In this document: piece after piece, positions 1-11,589 of the stretch
Numbering within the stretch: the first letter of the stretch is position 1
Layout: each line of letters opens with the position of its first letter
Assembly (NCBI RefSeq): GCF_042186555.1
Contig: NC_133326.1
Coordinates: 587,716,119-587,780,118 of the forward strand
Direction: 5' to 3'
Length of the DNA stretch: 64,000 nt
Source: Aquarana catesbeiana
Lineage: Eukaryota > Chordata > Amphibia > Anura > Ranidae
Made by a program: the position numbers and the translations under genes
The notes under the pieces: generated by a model
What the model was told of the DNA's origin: nothing
Database searches by the model: none
What the model saw: only the letters and a program-made list of their open reading frames with translations

Positions 1-1297
1 TAAGTACTAGTGCTGATGCGTGGTCCTTTTTAAAAAAAAAAAAAAATTAAAAATCCAATAGTGACTTTAGTGAGCTGTTTGCCATTCTGAGTTGCCCAAA
101 ACTTGAGCCGTGGGTGGCCTTGTTTGTACCACAAACTTTGATTTGAAAAATCAAAGAAGCCATTGGGAAAATTGTTGTCAGCTGAACAGTGACTACATCC
201 AATCAGATGCAGTCACAGTTTGGGTATTCTGACAGTCGCAGGTGCCAGCTACCAGAATACAGTGGCTGCCAGGGAAATATTTCCATTCACGCTATTTGGT
301 ATGAATGCGAAAATATATTATATAATGACAAACTGTGTTGAGGGACAGGCATATTACTTATGTAGGCAGGTGCTGTGGCTTGCTTTGGCGTGCCACACAA
401 GAATTGTGCTGTATTTTTCCACCTTGTAATTGTTTAGGAAGGGATGATGAGTGATAATGGCTAATCTATTCTCCCCAGTGGCTAATGTAGATCTCTTACC
501 TTTAAACCTGTGATAAGGGTGGGCGTTTGTTATACTGTGCGAGTATGCACAACATACATGCGGATTATGCTGCACCTACCTCTTACTGTGCTATCCTCCA
601 GCAGTGACCCTTTTTTTTCAGCTTCCACGGGCAAACCTCGTCTAACACTCTGTGCAGGAGTTACATTGTTCCTGGCCCCCAGCTTAATTCCTGACATGCC
701 AGAATGAGCCAGGCTTTATATAAAGTACTACAAATCACCTGGAGGTAGGGCAAAGGATTTTTGGCAAAGGAGATTTTGCATGTTTCTTTTGTCAAAATAC
801 TTTACCTCTACTCTAAACTGTTTTTAGTAAAGTTCCACTTTAATATAATAAATGTAAGAAAGAGCAACCTTGTAAAAAAAAGCAAAAAAGAGTTTTACTT
901 TTAGATCAACATTGTAATAATACAAATCAGTATTAGAACATCTTGGTGCTGCAGCACTTATTCAGACCTGAAAATTGAAGTAGCCAGGCCGAAAATCGCC
1001 GACCAAACAGCAACTGCATCCAGTGAGATGAAGTCACTGTTGAGGTATTCGTGGGAGTAGCGGCTGTAAAAACGTAATGGCGATGGAGATTCCATCACCA
1101 TCCAAACAGTTTAGAATGGGGCTGAACAAAGAGAAATATGAACGTGTATGGTTAGTCTAATGAATGCCTATTATATGGCTTTGAGTAAAGAAAACAGTGT
1201 AATTTTTTTTTATGAGAAAAAAAAAAAAAAATGTGAGTAAAATTTAAAATATATGAAGCTGCTCCTTTAAGTGGATCCCCCACCTCAAAGCAAAAAG
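1..1297. other. RASSF2 intron, no gene seen
   Basis: This stretch lies upstream of the RASSF2 penultimate coding exon and is read as intron. It is AT-rich with short poly(A) and poly(T) runs. The small open frames do not resemble any protein I know and have no splice-site support. I looked for the preceding RASSF2 exon (the end of the Ras-association domain) and did not find it, so this intron extends beyond the left edge. Confidence 0.6.
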
Positions 1298-1569
1298 ATT
1301 TTTTTTAAAGTAAGGCGCTGTCACACAACCTAAAATTTACAAATGCAATACCATCAAAAAAACCTCAATCCAATTAGTGTAAAATAATAAAACAAAGTGA
1401 AAAAAAGTTTCATATTGACAATATAAAGTCCATAGAAGATAGTCCTTATAAAAAGCTCCAACCACCGTGCCTTCTGATAAGGTGCTTAAATGATTTTTTC
1501 AATTCGTTCTCCACCACTGTGTATACAAAATGTACCCTTTCCAGCCATACATAATGAATGTGCCTTTAA

Positions 1570-2030
1570 CTACTTGCCGCAAACCTGCTGTCACTGCACC
1601 TTGGTACTTTGACGTAGAATACCGGGGTTATGGCAGCTGATAGCTGCCATAACCCCAGTATTTTTTTCAATGGCGGATGGTCCTCTTTCAGATAAAAGTG
1701 GTCTCTGCAGAAGATTCATCGCAAGTTCACTTTTATCGGCGGTCATCTCCGCCGCTTACCAGAGCCACCAGGAGCATGGAGTCAAGTGAGGGAAAGATGG
1801 CCCCCACTCGGCTCCATAACATTGGATGACGGAAGCAATGTCAAACGTCACTTATGCCCAATGGTGTTAAAGGGGAAATTAAAGAAAAATGTTATATTTT
1901 TTTTTATTTTATTTATTGCATTTAGGTGTAAATGAGATCTGAGGTCTTTTTGACCCCAGATCTCACATTAAAGAGTTCCTGTCATACTTTTTTTCTATTA
2001 CAAGGAATGTTTACATTCCTTGTTAGAGGA
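1570..2030 (+). repeat. TTAA-flanked 'CTACTTGCC' repeat, partial
   Basis: It starts right after TTAA (1566-1569) with the same end as the family seen at 12161, 13284 and 60247. It holds a near-perfect hairpin at 1624-1656 and two more self-complementary stretches at about 1931-1963 and 2001-2020. The right end is not clear. A fragment resembling the 58283 MITE ends near 2126. Confidence 0.45.
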
Positions 2031-2126
2031 ATAAAAACCTCAGGTAAGTGTTAGGGGAGCTGAGGGGGAATGTTGCACACAGAAGCCTTTTTATCTTCAT
2101 GCATAGAATGCCTTTACAACCCCTTT

Positions 2127-2842
2127 AGGTAGCCGATGAAAAGATCCATACACGTGATGCCTTATGGAGATAAACCAGCCACTGGCTTCTCAGATTCCTT
2201 CTCTCTCTCCCCAGCAGCCCAGACCCAGAAAAGATGTAAAATTCCAGAATGGTATAATTACGTTTTTTCTAAAAGGTAAAAAAAAAATTAAAACCGATTT
2301 GTGCATTTACATTTTATGGGGCTCAGGTCAGCATCAACATAAACAGCTTGGTTTTTAATTATCCCACAGGGCGCTGGTGGCCCAATGACCAGAAGTGTTA
2401 TCCAAACCTAAAAGGAAGTGACGTCACGGATGGCAGGCGCGTAGCCTCAATGAATTTCACATACCAATGTCATCAGGATTTTTCTGATAACGTTTATGCA
2501 AAATGCATTGAGGCTGCGCGACCGTCGCCCGCAACGTCACTTCCTGTTGGGTTTGGATAGAACTTCTGGTCATTGGAACGCACGCCACCTTGTCCGAGTG
2601 ACCTGCAGGGATAATTAAAAACCAGGCTGTTTATGTTGGTGCTGACCTGAGCCCCATAAAATGTAAATGCACAATCATTTTTAATTTTTTTTACCTTTTA
2701 ATAAAAACAGAATTCCAATATTCTGGAATTTTACAACTTTTCTGGGTCTGGGCTGCTGGGGAGAGAGAAAAGAAATCTGAGAGGTCAGTGGCTGGTTTAT
2801 CTCTATAAGGCATCGCGTGTGTGGATCTTCTCCTCTGCTACT
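2127..2842. repeat. Long hairpin (foldback) element, about 330-bp arms
   Basis: Bases 2127-2455 are mirrored at 2502-2842 as an imperfect reverse complement around a loop of about 46 bases. The palindrome includes pyrimidine-rich blocks (CTCTCTCCCCAGCAGCCCAG) and their complements. It has no coding capacity. It is a foldback MITE sitting inside the 1298-3626 element. The transposase superfamily is not clear because no target duplication was recognised. Confidence 0.75.
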
Positions 2843-2845
2843 TAA

Positions 2846-3324
2846 AGAGGAGCTGCAGTCTTCTCACATAATTTGTAATAAAAACATCTTTGCCATTCTG
2901 AAGCTTCCCTCCAACCACTTTGCATATTATTTTATATATACTGTCATTCTGTACTTGCCAAATTTGCTGCAGAAATCTCTCTCCACTAAGTCTGGCTGGA
3001 ACCATTATAACTGTGGGCAGCTGAAAGCTGCTGCCTGTTCACTTCCTGGATTTGCACAGACACACAGAGGCACACCTCCAGCTCTGCAGCTCTCATTGGC
3101 CCTCTTATGACTCATCCCCCCTCCCTTCCTGGCAAACTCTCACGAGAATGAGAGAGAGCTGCGCATGATGTCATAAGCCTAGGCTTTTTACCAGACAAGA
3201 AACAAGAAGTGGGCTGTATAAGGTATTTACTGGCAGAAAAAAAATGTTTTACTATCCAACATTAAAACGACAAGGGCAGAAGATTTAATAGATGGGAAGT
3301 TGAAAAAATGACTGGAGTTATGCT
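2846..3324. mobile_element. TTAA-flanked MITE (479 bp)
   Basis: The element lies between TTAA at 2842-2845 and TTAA at 3325-3328. Its ends are related inverted repeats (AGAGGAGCTGCAGT and the complement of ACTGGAGTTATGCT). TTAA duplication is the hallmark of piggyBac transposition. Elements with similar ends lie at 31950, 43930, 50283 and 58283. Confidence 0.6.
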
Positions 3325-3798
3325 TTAAGAACGAGCGTTACCCCAAGTTATTATTGGCGCATTCATTATGTATGGCTGGTAAGGGTGCACTTTGTATACA
3401 CAGTGGTGGAGCACGAATTGAATAAATCATTTGAGTGCCTTATTATCAGAAGGCACAGTGGTTGGAGCTTTTTATAAGGACTATCTTCTATGGACTTTAT
3501 ATTGTCAATATCAAACTTATTTTTTTCACTTGGTTTTATTATTTTACACTAATTTTGATGTTTTTTATGGTATTGCATTTGTAAATTTTAGATTGTGTGG
3601 TGGCGCCTTACTTTTTAAAAAAAATCTTCTTTTTTATTTTATGGGCAAAATGTTGGATGAGGACACATCAATGTGACACAAGCACCGGAGGGCACTGCAA
3701 ATCAGCCTTAGTAACAGCTCACATTGCATTGCAAATGTACTATTTTCTGTTTAAGCATTTATAATTTCTTTCATTTATGTGTTTGTTGTATTTCTCAG

Positions 3799-3896
3799 GT
3801 GGCACAGTACATTAAGTTTGAGATGCCTGTACTAAACAGCTTCATTATGAAACTCAAGGAGGAAGAGGACAGGGAAATCACCAAGCTGACGAGGAG
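3799..3896 (+). CDS. RASSF2: RASSF2 penultimate coding exon (SARAH domain start)
   Basis: The exon encodes VAQYIKFEMPVLNSFIMKL followed by EEEDREITKLTRR. This is nearly the vertebrate RASSF2 sequence at the start of the SARAH domain, the C-terminal coiled coil through which this Ras-association tumour suppressor binds MST1/2 kinases of the Hippo pathway. A pyrimidine tract and CAG precede base 3799. The exon ends at 3896 before a GT donor (AG|GTACAG). The split arginine codon is completed by the G that opens the next exon at 6387. The frame stays open past the donor to 4002, giving an unrelated tail if the intron were retained. Upstream exons lie outside the window. Confidence 0.93.
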
Positions 3897-4097
3897 GTAC
3901 AGTAGAGCTATTATCAGGCTACTTTGTGTGCTCCGTACAAACTGCACAGATGAAACAGCCAGAAAGCAACAAAAAGGAGCAACCAAGATAGTTGCTGAGT
4001 GAAATGCACATTTTTCAAGAGCTAACTCCTAAATAAACCCACAGCTCTCTATTCTCTTAGAGTAAACATATAATCAGGTCAAAGTGACTCATGTAAC

Positions 4098-5641
4098 TAG
4101 GGTTGCACCGATGCCGATACTAGTATCAGTGCCGATACCGAGCATTTGCGCGAGTACTTGTACTCGTGCAAATGCTCCGATGCTTGACTCCATACTTGGG
4201 CAGTCTCAGGGGTGATCGGTGGGGTGGAGTTACAAGCACTGATCTCCCTGTATGGAGAAACAGGAATGTAGTTACATGTGTAGAAGTTCATGTGCACTTA
4301 TGGAGTCAGCGGCTGAAAAGCAGTGGAGGCATCCCAGAGAGGTCTGGAGGGATTGCCCAGATGGAGGTGGAGAAGCAGGACAGCCTGTGGGTCTTGCTGG
4401 TAGTTGACACCGGTTGTACAGGGAGACCTGGGTGAGAAGCTTGACTGTGTAAAGCTTGGCTGCACGCCGTCCGTCCTCTCGAATGCCGGAAACCAGAACC
4501 GGAAGTCCAACCAGCGTGGAACGCACAACTCACTGGGTTCCGTTAGAGCAGAAGTGTCGCATGGACGTGTCAGGTGATGCGTTTCAATGCTTCCGCATTT
4601 TCTTCAGATCTAATGGCTGTGAGTAATGTCAATCATTTATAGGCTGATGCTGGTTACTATGTAACTGTCAGCTGGATAAAACAAAAATAGAGGTGGGACG
4701 GCCAAAAAAATGCTTATAAAAAAAAATAAGTGCACATGGACTTCTATACATGTAACTACATGCCTGATTCTCACTCATAAGTTGTGAGTAGTCACTTGGC
4801 CACCTTTTAATATATTTTCATTAAACTGTTTTTACATACTGCATACCCCCCCACCGCCGCACTGATCACCCCTGGCTGTCCCCCTCTGTGCTTCCTGTGT
4901 CCTCCCTGGCTCTCTGTGTCCTCCTCTTGGTCCCGATCCATTTTATCCTCTGGGTCCCCCGCTGTGTCATCCTCCGGGTCCCCCTGTGTCCTTCGCGGCT
5001 CTCCGGCTCCTCTGGTCCCCTCATGTCCTCCTCCGGTCCCCCCATGTCCTTCCCGGCTCTCCAGTTCCTCCACAGGTCTCCCCTGCCCTGGATCTTTCAG
5101 GATGGAGAGCGGAGGAAGGAGCCGGCAAATCTGTCATTTACCAGCTCCTTCCTTTTCCGAATGAACAGAGTCAGTGATCACTGCCTCTGTCCATTAATCC
5201 TAATTGAAACAATGTAACCTGTGTTTATGATGCTCCAGTTTATGAATGGGAAGGAGCCTCTGTCTCCTGTTAATTCATTTTCAGTGCATCTGAGGCTGCA
5301 GAGAAAGGGACTGAGGAATCTCTGTCCTCAGTCCCTTTCCCTGTCTCAAAGGGGAGATATCAGGGGTCCTGATATCTCACCAAAGCCACCCCCCTCCACC
5401 TCCCAACAGGGCTGAATTTTTTTTTCTTATAAATATTTCAAAGTTAAATTGTAAAAAAATAAAATAAAAAAATTGAAAAAAAAAAAAACAGAAAAATATA
5501 AAATTTTCAAAAATAATAATAATAAAAACTGACACATGTGCCACTGTCACATGTCAATAAAAAAAAATTAGTATCTGTATCGGCGAGTACTTAAAAAAGT
5601 ATCGGTACTTGTCTTAAAAAAGTGGTATTGGCGCAACCCTA
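4098..5641. mobile_element. hAT-type non-autonomous transposon (1.5 kb) in RASSF2 intron
   Basis: The element is bounded by the perfect 8-bp duplication CATGTAAC (4090-4097 and 5642-5649). Its ends are inverted repeats TAGGGTTGCACCGAT and the complement of ATTGGCGCAACCCTA. An 8-bp duplication with such ends points to hAT. The interior has a hairpin at about 4147-4176 and a C/T-rich imperfect tandem repeat at 4860-5090. That tandem repeat explains the open frames on both strands there. No transposase is present. Confidence 0.85.
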
Positions 5642-5649
5642 CATGTAAC

Positions 5650-6386
5650 GGTTCCTTTGTTTTAATATAATATTTCCTAAAAGCAGAGACCCTAAAGAAT
5701 AAAATAGTGCTTTTCTAGATGTTTGTCACATGGTATTAATGCAACGTTTTTTCAAAGGTAGCATTTCAGTAGAAAATACACTATTGTTGACATTAGAGCA
5801 TTTTATTGCGCTGTATCTCTGGCGTGTATGGAGTCAAATATTCTAAGTGGTGAAGCTTACAAGTACTGATTATTCTCTAGAGTTGCAAGGTTTTAATTTA
5901 AAAACTGATGTCAGTTCCTTTAAAAATGCTGGTATATACTGTAGGTATAAAGGAGTATGATAAATGCACTAATTTTCAAGTTTGGAAATGATTATTCTTT
6001 CAATCCAGTGTCCTTTTGGTAGCCATTTAGTGCTACCTATGTACATTGATTTCAAACCTGTACTTGCCTGTGTCTTGATCCAGTAAGAAAATAGGAATGC
6101 ACATTTTTATACAGTACAGCAATATTAGGGGACCTCTTGATGAGGAAACCATATTCTCAGCTAAGGCTCACATCCATCACTGGAGGCTGCCAGTTTTAGA
6201 GTTTGTTACTAGTTTTTGGGCAGAGTAGACTGGTGATGTACTTGCCCATACTAGTGCTGCTTCTAGGCAAGGGGAGCCTTTAGTATGGCACTGGATCCTC
6301 AGCTGTGATGCATAGCTGTCCTAACAGATTTCCTTTAACTTCCTATTCCAGTCTTTGTATCACAGAATTCTTTTTCTATGTTGCAG
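5650..6386. other. RASSF2 last intron, remainder
   Basis: This is intronic sequence between the hAT element and the acceptor of the last RASSF2 exon. It is AT-rich, with no repeat or gene that I recognise. Confidence 0.6.
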
Positions 6387-6456
6387 GTACACATCACTCC
6401 GATTCTTAATTGAGCAGCGCTTGCATGACATGGCTAACAACCCTGCCACCATATAG
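6387..6456 (+). CDS. RASSF2: RASSF2 last coding exon (SARAH end and stop)
   Basis: After the acceptor TTCTATGTTGCAG the exon completes an Arg codon and reads YTSLRFLIEQRLHDMANNPATI, ending at TAG (6454-6456). This aligns without gaps with the C-terminus of mammalian RASSF2, which also ends in PATI. Joined to the 3799-3896 exon it finishes the SARAH helix used for MST kinase binding. The exon phase matches exactly. The C-terminus is therefore of normal length and appears functional. Confidence 0.93.
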
Positions 6457-7850
6457 ACCCTGCACTCTGCAAATGAGCCCAGATCGCGTGCACCCATCAC
6501 CTTGCCCAGCCTGGTTCTAGGAATCGGCCATGGAATCTTCATTCTAAAACAAGCACATTCAGCTTAACCCTCTCCATTATTGGAGGGAACTGCACTGTAT
6601 TGTAATGCTTCCAATAACACATTGAATCATGTAGCACTGCATTATTTCCAAGATATGGAAAAAGAAATGAACTCCCAGCCTTCATTTTGTTAAATAGTGA
6701 CCTTATTGTGCTACATTACATTGTGTTGTTATGAATTTCAACCACTGTGGTTCACAGGATCAAAGACACTTAAAGTGTTTGTTTTCTGCTTACTTGAAGT
6801 AAAAAAAAAAATGTTACAGGATATTGGAGTTTAATCAGATTATCAGTGGTGTGAATTGGGCCAAATCTTTCTGTGACCAAATTTACTGAAAGGTTTGTAA
6901 AAACCATATGAATGTATATATAGTTCTGCTGTCATGGTCACATCAGCGATGTCTGATCCTAATGATACAGAAACATGAAGCCTCAGCCCATTCTGGATTG
7001 CAGTTTGCAAGGCAGAGTATTGTGGGTGTATTTTCAAAGATTCCCTCATCTCCATCCACAGATTGTAAAACCTAGCGATGAATGTCTTTGTCATGATAGA
7101 CTGAGTTTCGGTTCACAGCGCCCCAGTTTGCAAACGTGCAGATTGGGGGGGGCAAAGTAGAATTTGTTACATCAACTCATCTTTCAGTCTAGGTATGAAA
7201 AATATGCAGGAAAGGATTATGCTTCCAAATCATAAGCACAATGTTTAAAACAATGTAACTTTTGTCGCAATGACAAAACTCACTGAAGAAGCATTATGAA
7301 TGATGTGAAAAAAAGACACCGGGGTGCATTTACAAATACTGGCCCAGATGATGTTAGCTTTGCTTTTGGAGCCTACTGAAAATGATGCTATTAGCAACAC
7401 AACAGTTCTTTTTGAACTAGCTTATATAAATATGTCAAACTGAGCTAGTGTGTAACCTAGTGATGGTCCTCACAGAAGAACTGAAGGCACTGGGGACAAG
7501 ACTGATACCTTCAGTTAGGATATTCATAGATTGTCAGAACGCTTATCTAACAATAAGCAGTAAGAGGCTTGCCCATTGTTGTGCTGCTCACCACATCATG
7601 GGACCCACCATGATTTTTCATTCTCTGGTTAACCTGAGCACAAGCCTACATGCAGTTGAAAAGTCATTCCCTTTTCCTAAAAGGATAATTCTAAATTGGT
7701 CATGAATTTTCCAGCCTACTGAAAAATGTTTTTAGGCAATAAAAGGAACTTTTACTGCTTATGAATAGTCCTCATGTCTGTAGTGCAACACCTACTTTTG
7801 TTACTATTATTTCTAGTGATGCTTGGATAAGTATAGTTAATACGTTGGAT

Positions 7851-8238
7851 TAAGGGCTCATTTACACTTGCTTCGGCTTCAACAAGGCTTCAGACAAGCT
7901 TTGTTAAAGCTCTCTGAATGCTAGTCAAAGCTCCTGTCACTAAATAAAATGGTTAGCTTGTAGTCCTGTTCACACCTTGCTTTTGTTTTGCTTCGGCTTC
8001 ACTTAAGAAATTTTACCCCACGTAGCTTCAGTGGTGCTTCAAAACATCTTCAAAGCCTCCATAGAAGTCTATGGCAAAGCTTGCTTGAAGCCTCATAAAA
8101 GCACCAAGCAAAAGCAGGTGTAAACAGGATTTTAGGCTAACCATTTTATTTAGTGACCGGAGCTTTGACTGGCGTTCAAGGAGCTTTAACATAGCGTGTC
8201 TGAAGCCATATTTTGAAGCAAGTGTAAACTAGCCCTAA
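7851..8238. repeat. Palindromic-end MITE, family 1 (RASSF2 3' UTR)
   Basis: The ends are inverted repeats: AAGGGCTCATTTACACTTGC on the left and the complement of GCAAGTGTAAACTAGCCCTT-like sequence on the right. A second copy lies at 44471-44981. It is non-coding. Confidence 0.65.
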
Positions 8239-8929
8239 GGCTGCCAATTTATTTAAAATGGGCTGCCAAGGCAGGGCAATGGACCCAAAAAATGCACTTT
8301 TTTTAAAATTTTCATAACGAAATGCACTGTGTTGTGGTACGCTGCAGTGTGGGTCCATTGAAACCTAATGTACTTGTGCATTGGGATACAATTCTAAATT
8401 ACTGAAATCAGGAAGTCCTGTGCATTGTCGTGTGTAATATTGCAATGCATGGATGTGAAACCAGCCATGAGATGGAAACCTAGACATGAAGGTAGATTGT
8501 TTATCCAACAGAAGGCAGGAAAAATACCAGCTCCACAGATCTTTAATGGTGATATTCATCTAAAAAATAACGTATACAATCTTTCTTACGAAATTGAATG
8601 TTGGACATGAAATCCTATATTTCCTGAGAGCCTCATTTACTTTATGGGAGTAGCCAGAGATATCACCTTCGATTTGCATGTCCCCAGTGATGACCAGTCC
8701 TCGAAGGTACACTGCTTAGTTGATGGTGCTTTGTTTAGCGATGGGATTTGAGCAGTTTAATGGCCCTGTGTATAATTACATTGACTAATGTGTATGTTTT
8801 GTAATATTGCTGGACTGTGCTGAGCTTGTAAAATATATGTCATGTCTGTGTGTGTTTTTCTATCTAACAAATGTGAAGTTTTTTTTTGCAGCAGACGATG
8901 CTGATTTGCCCAGCTCCCCTTCCCTTCTG

Positions 8930-8935
8930 AATAAA
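8930..8935 (+). promoter_or_regulatory. RASSF2: Poly(A) signal AATAAA, probable RASSF2 end
   Basis: Canonical hexamer in plus orientation, about 2.5 kb after the RASSF2 stop codon, followed within 20 bases by a CA-containing cleavage context. Assignment to RASSF2 is by position only. Confidence 0.5.
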
Positions 8936-9199
8936 GCACTTTGCAGTAACATTTACTTTTAGTTTTGTCTGTATGTTTTCCTTTTACATTCACCAAATCA
9001 AAGGTTAAACCATATGAGTATATCCTCTGTTGGGGAGGAAAAGGATTTAGACAGTGCCTGTTATGTAATTAGGAATACACCTATAGGGTAGTATAATACA
9101 TACTGTGGTGGTGTTGAGGTAGTGCAGGGTCAATCGCTCCACAATCTAATTGTATCCTGCATTAAAATCAAGAGGATGCAGCTCATATAACAAGTTTAA

Positions 9200-10146
9200 C
9201 CATTTAAGGACCAGAAGGATTTACACCCTTAATGAACAGGCCATTTTTTGCCATACAGCACTGTTGTTTTAACTGACAATTGCACGGTCCTGCGACATTG
9301 TATCCAAACAAAATTGATGTCCTTTTTTTCCTACAAATAGAGCTTTCTTTTGGTGGTATTTGATCACCTCTGTGGTTTTTATTTTTTGCGCTATAACCAA
9401 AAAAAGACCGACAACTTTGAAAATTCTTTTACTTTTTGCTATAATATCCAAAAAAAACAACACATTTCTTCATCAGTTTAGGCCAGTATGTACAAGTATT
9501 CTTCTACATATTTTTGGTTAAAAAAAAAAAAAGACGCAATTAGCATATATTGATTGGTTTGCACAAAAGTTATAGCGTCTACAAAATAGGGGAAAGATTT
9601 ATGGCATTTTTATTTATTATTTTTTTTTTTTTTTTTTACTAGTAATGGTGGTCATCAGCAATTTTTACCGGGACTGAGACATTACGGCGGACAGATTGGA
9701 CACTTTTGACACTTTTTTGGGACCATTGACATTATTACAGTGATCAGAGCTAAAAATAGCCACTGATACCTGCATAAATGACAATGGCAGGGAAGGGGTT
9801 AAGTGTGTCCTAGGGAGTTATTTTGAACTGTGGGGGGAGTGGACTGACTGGGAGTACAGAGAGATCGCTGTACCTGATCACTAGGAACAGACCATCTCAC
9901 TGAACTTTCCTGTCAGAATGGGGATCTGCTTTGTTTACATTGGCAGATCTCTGTTCTACCTCTCTGAGGAGCGATCGTGGGTGGCCGGCAGACATCGCGG
10001 CCGCCGGACCCGCACATCGGCTTCCCTGCTGTGCAGCGGGTATGTGTGCACCCACAGTGACTCGTGGACGAAACAACGTATGGGTATGTTTCGCGCAAAA
10101 GGGCTGCTCTGCCGCAGTAGATATGTGGTGGGCAGTCCTTAAGTGG
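9200..10146. mobile_element. TTAA-type repeat, 'CCATTTAAGG...AAGTGG' family
   Basis: It starts after TTAA (9196-9199) and ends before TTTA (10147-10150). It shares the block TTTCTTTTGGTGGTATTTGA and the stretch ACAATTGCACGGTC with copies at 12161, 11594, 48650 and 60247. This is one of the most abundant families in the window. It has no transposase; open frames at 9897-10215 are chance frames in its GC-rich part. Confidence 0.65.
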
Positions 10147-10198
10147 TTTAGGTACTCTGGTATGCTAATAAAAAGCACTCATGGGGGCAATATACTCT

Positions 10199-10366
10199 TG
10201 GGGTCGATTTACTAATACTGGAGAGTGCAAAATCTGATGCAACCCTGCATAGAAGCCAATCCGTTTCCAGATTTTTTTTTTTTTTTTTTTTTTAAAGCTT
10301 AAACAAACAAGCTGAGGTTAGAAGCTGGTAGGCTACCATGCACAGCTGCACTCTGCAGTTTTAGAC
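10199..10366. repeat. 'GATTTACTAA...GAGAGTGCAAAATC' MITE, copy 1
   Basis: It is related to the complete element at 63722-63908, sharing the GATTTACTAA start, GAGAGTGCAAAATCTG, and the ATGCACAGCTGCAC block near the other end. A poly(T) expansion lies inside. Confidence 0.55.
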
Positions 10367-10405
10367 TTTCACAGCTATATTAACTTGCTGGTTATCCCAG
10401 GACTT

Positions 10406-10799
10406 TAAGACCCCTTTTTACACTGAAGTGCCGATAAAACAGCAGTTAAGCGCCGGTCATTTTAGCGGCGCTCTTGCAGCCCTTTTCGGGCATTGTGGGG
10501 TGTTTTTCAAGGTCATGTGACAGTGTGACCTTAAAAAGAAAAATTACCCGTTTGCAGCGCCTTTAAGGCGCTTTGTAAGCGCTGCCCATTCATATCAATG
10601 GGCAGGGACGTTTTGGGAGCACTATTTATAGCGCTCCCAAACCCCCCCCAAAGATGCTGCTTGCAGGACTTTTTCTAACATCCCGCAAGCGCACCGCCCG
10701 AGTGTGAAAGCACTCATTGCAATGAATGGGAGGAAGTTTTCGGGCGCTTTTTAGAGGCTATTGCTAGCGCGAAAACTGCCTCAGTGTGAAAGGGGTCTA
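10406..10799. repeat. MITE with AAGACCCCTTTTTACACT ends
   Basis: The inverted ends are AAGACCCCTTTTTACACTGA and the complement of TCAGTGTGAAAGGGGTCT. The interior is rich in GCGCT motifs (AGCGCC, GGCGCT) in both orientations. It is non-coding. Confidence 0.65.
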
Positions 10800-11023
10800 A
10801 AAGTCCCAATACTACTAAAGTCAGGTCCATGAACAAACCTACTGTATAATCTATAGCAAGACCATAAAAGGAAGAGGTCAGCGCTAAAGAAAAGGAATAA
10901 GCAGCTTGCAGTAGGTAGGTATACAAGGGTACATTTACTAAAGCTGTAGCACTCAGAATCTGGTGCAGTCGTGCATGGTAGCCAATCGGCTTCTAACTTG
11001 TTTAATCATGACAGCTTGTTTAA

Positions 11024-11589
11024 CCTCCCTGGCGGTATGATTATGTCAGATTTTTGAAGCTCGAAGCGGTACATTGTTTTGCATGGAAATTTGACGTTTT
11101 ATATTGTAGGCCTGTCATTCTTCGTAATAACACACCTAAATCTGTCCAAACAAGAGTCTAGTAGACATCCCGGGTATGATAAAGTTTGAAACACGAAATT
11201 GTAAATTTATAATATAAATATAAAACAAATATAATAATAATACATTTTATTCAATAATTTAATCAAATAAAAAACACTGAAATTTGCTCAGTTGCAAAAT
11301 TGTCGTCATCGTCGTTGTCCCTTTCAGTGTCTGAAAGGGACGAATTTCCCCACAAATCACTATCGCTCAATTCTGCAAGTGATTCTAATTTACTATTGCT
11401 GTCTTCTAGCTGCTCAAAAAAACACTTTTGATGTAAAGGGACACTTTTTGGATGCCATGCAGGATCCTGGAGACAAGGTAAATAAGCTGTACATGGTTCC
11501 TGCTATGCAATCCAGAGTGTGGCTCAGGGTTACTGCTTTTGGTAGTGAAAATTCGCTCCAAGCCACACTCTGGAATACCGCCAGGAAGG
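11024..11589 (-). mobile_element. piggyBac-type element with transposase N-terminal remnant
   Basis: It lies between TTAA (11020-11023) and TTAA (11590-11593), with inverted ends CCTCCCTGGCGGTAT and the complement of ATACCGCCAGGAAGG. On the minus strand around 11400-11285 a short frame reads an acidic stretch containing SLAELSDSDLWGN and RDNDDDDNFATEQ. This resembles the acidic N-terminal leader of piggyBac transposases. The catalytic DDD core is absent, so this is an internally deleted non-autonomous copy. The superfamily rests on the TTAA duplication and the ends. Confidence 0.75.

Larger units (their letters stand above)
1298..3626. mobile_element. Inverted-arm element (Penelope-like style), about 265-bp arms
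   Basis: Bases 1298-1560 reappear as an imperfect reverse complement at 3360-3626. The right arm reads like a retroelement 3' tail, with AATAAA inside. The space between the arms is filled by later insertions: a TTAA-type repeat from 1570, a 700-bp hairpin element, and a TTAA MITE. The layout matches the head-to-head Penelope-like pair at 15980-27062. No coding sequence survives here, so the Penelope assignment is by architecture only; an ordinary long-TIR DNA transposon is the alternative. Confidence 0.5.
6457..8950 (+). other. RASSF2: RASSF2 3' UTR (inferred)
   Basis: This follows the RASSF2 stop codon. The best poly(A) signal is AATAAA at 8930-8935, followed by AT-rich sequence, so cleavage near 8950 is likely. 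Earlier sites are possible. Open frames in it are short and unconvincing. A palindromic MITE (7851-8238) lies inside and would be transcribed if the distal site is used. Confidence 0.55.
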
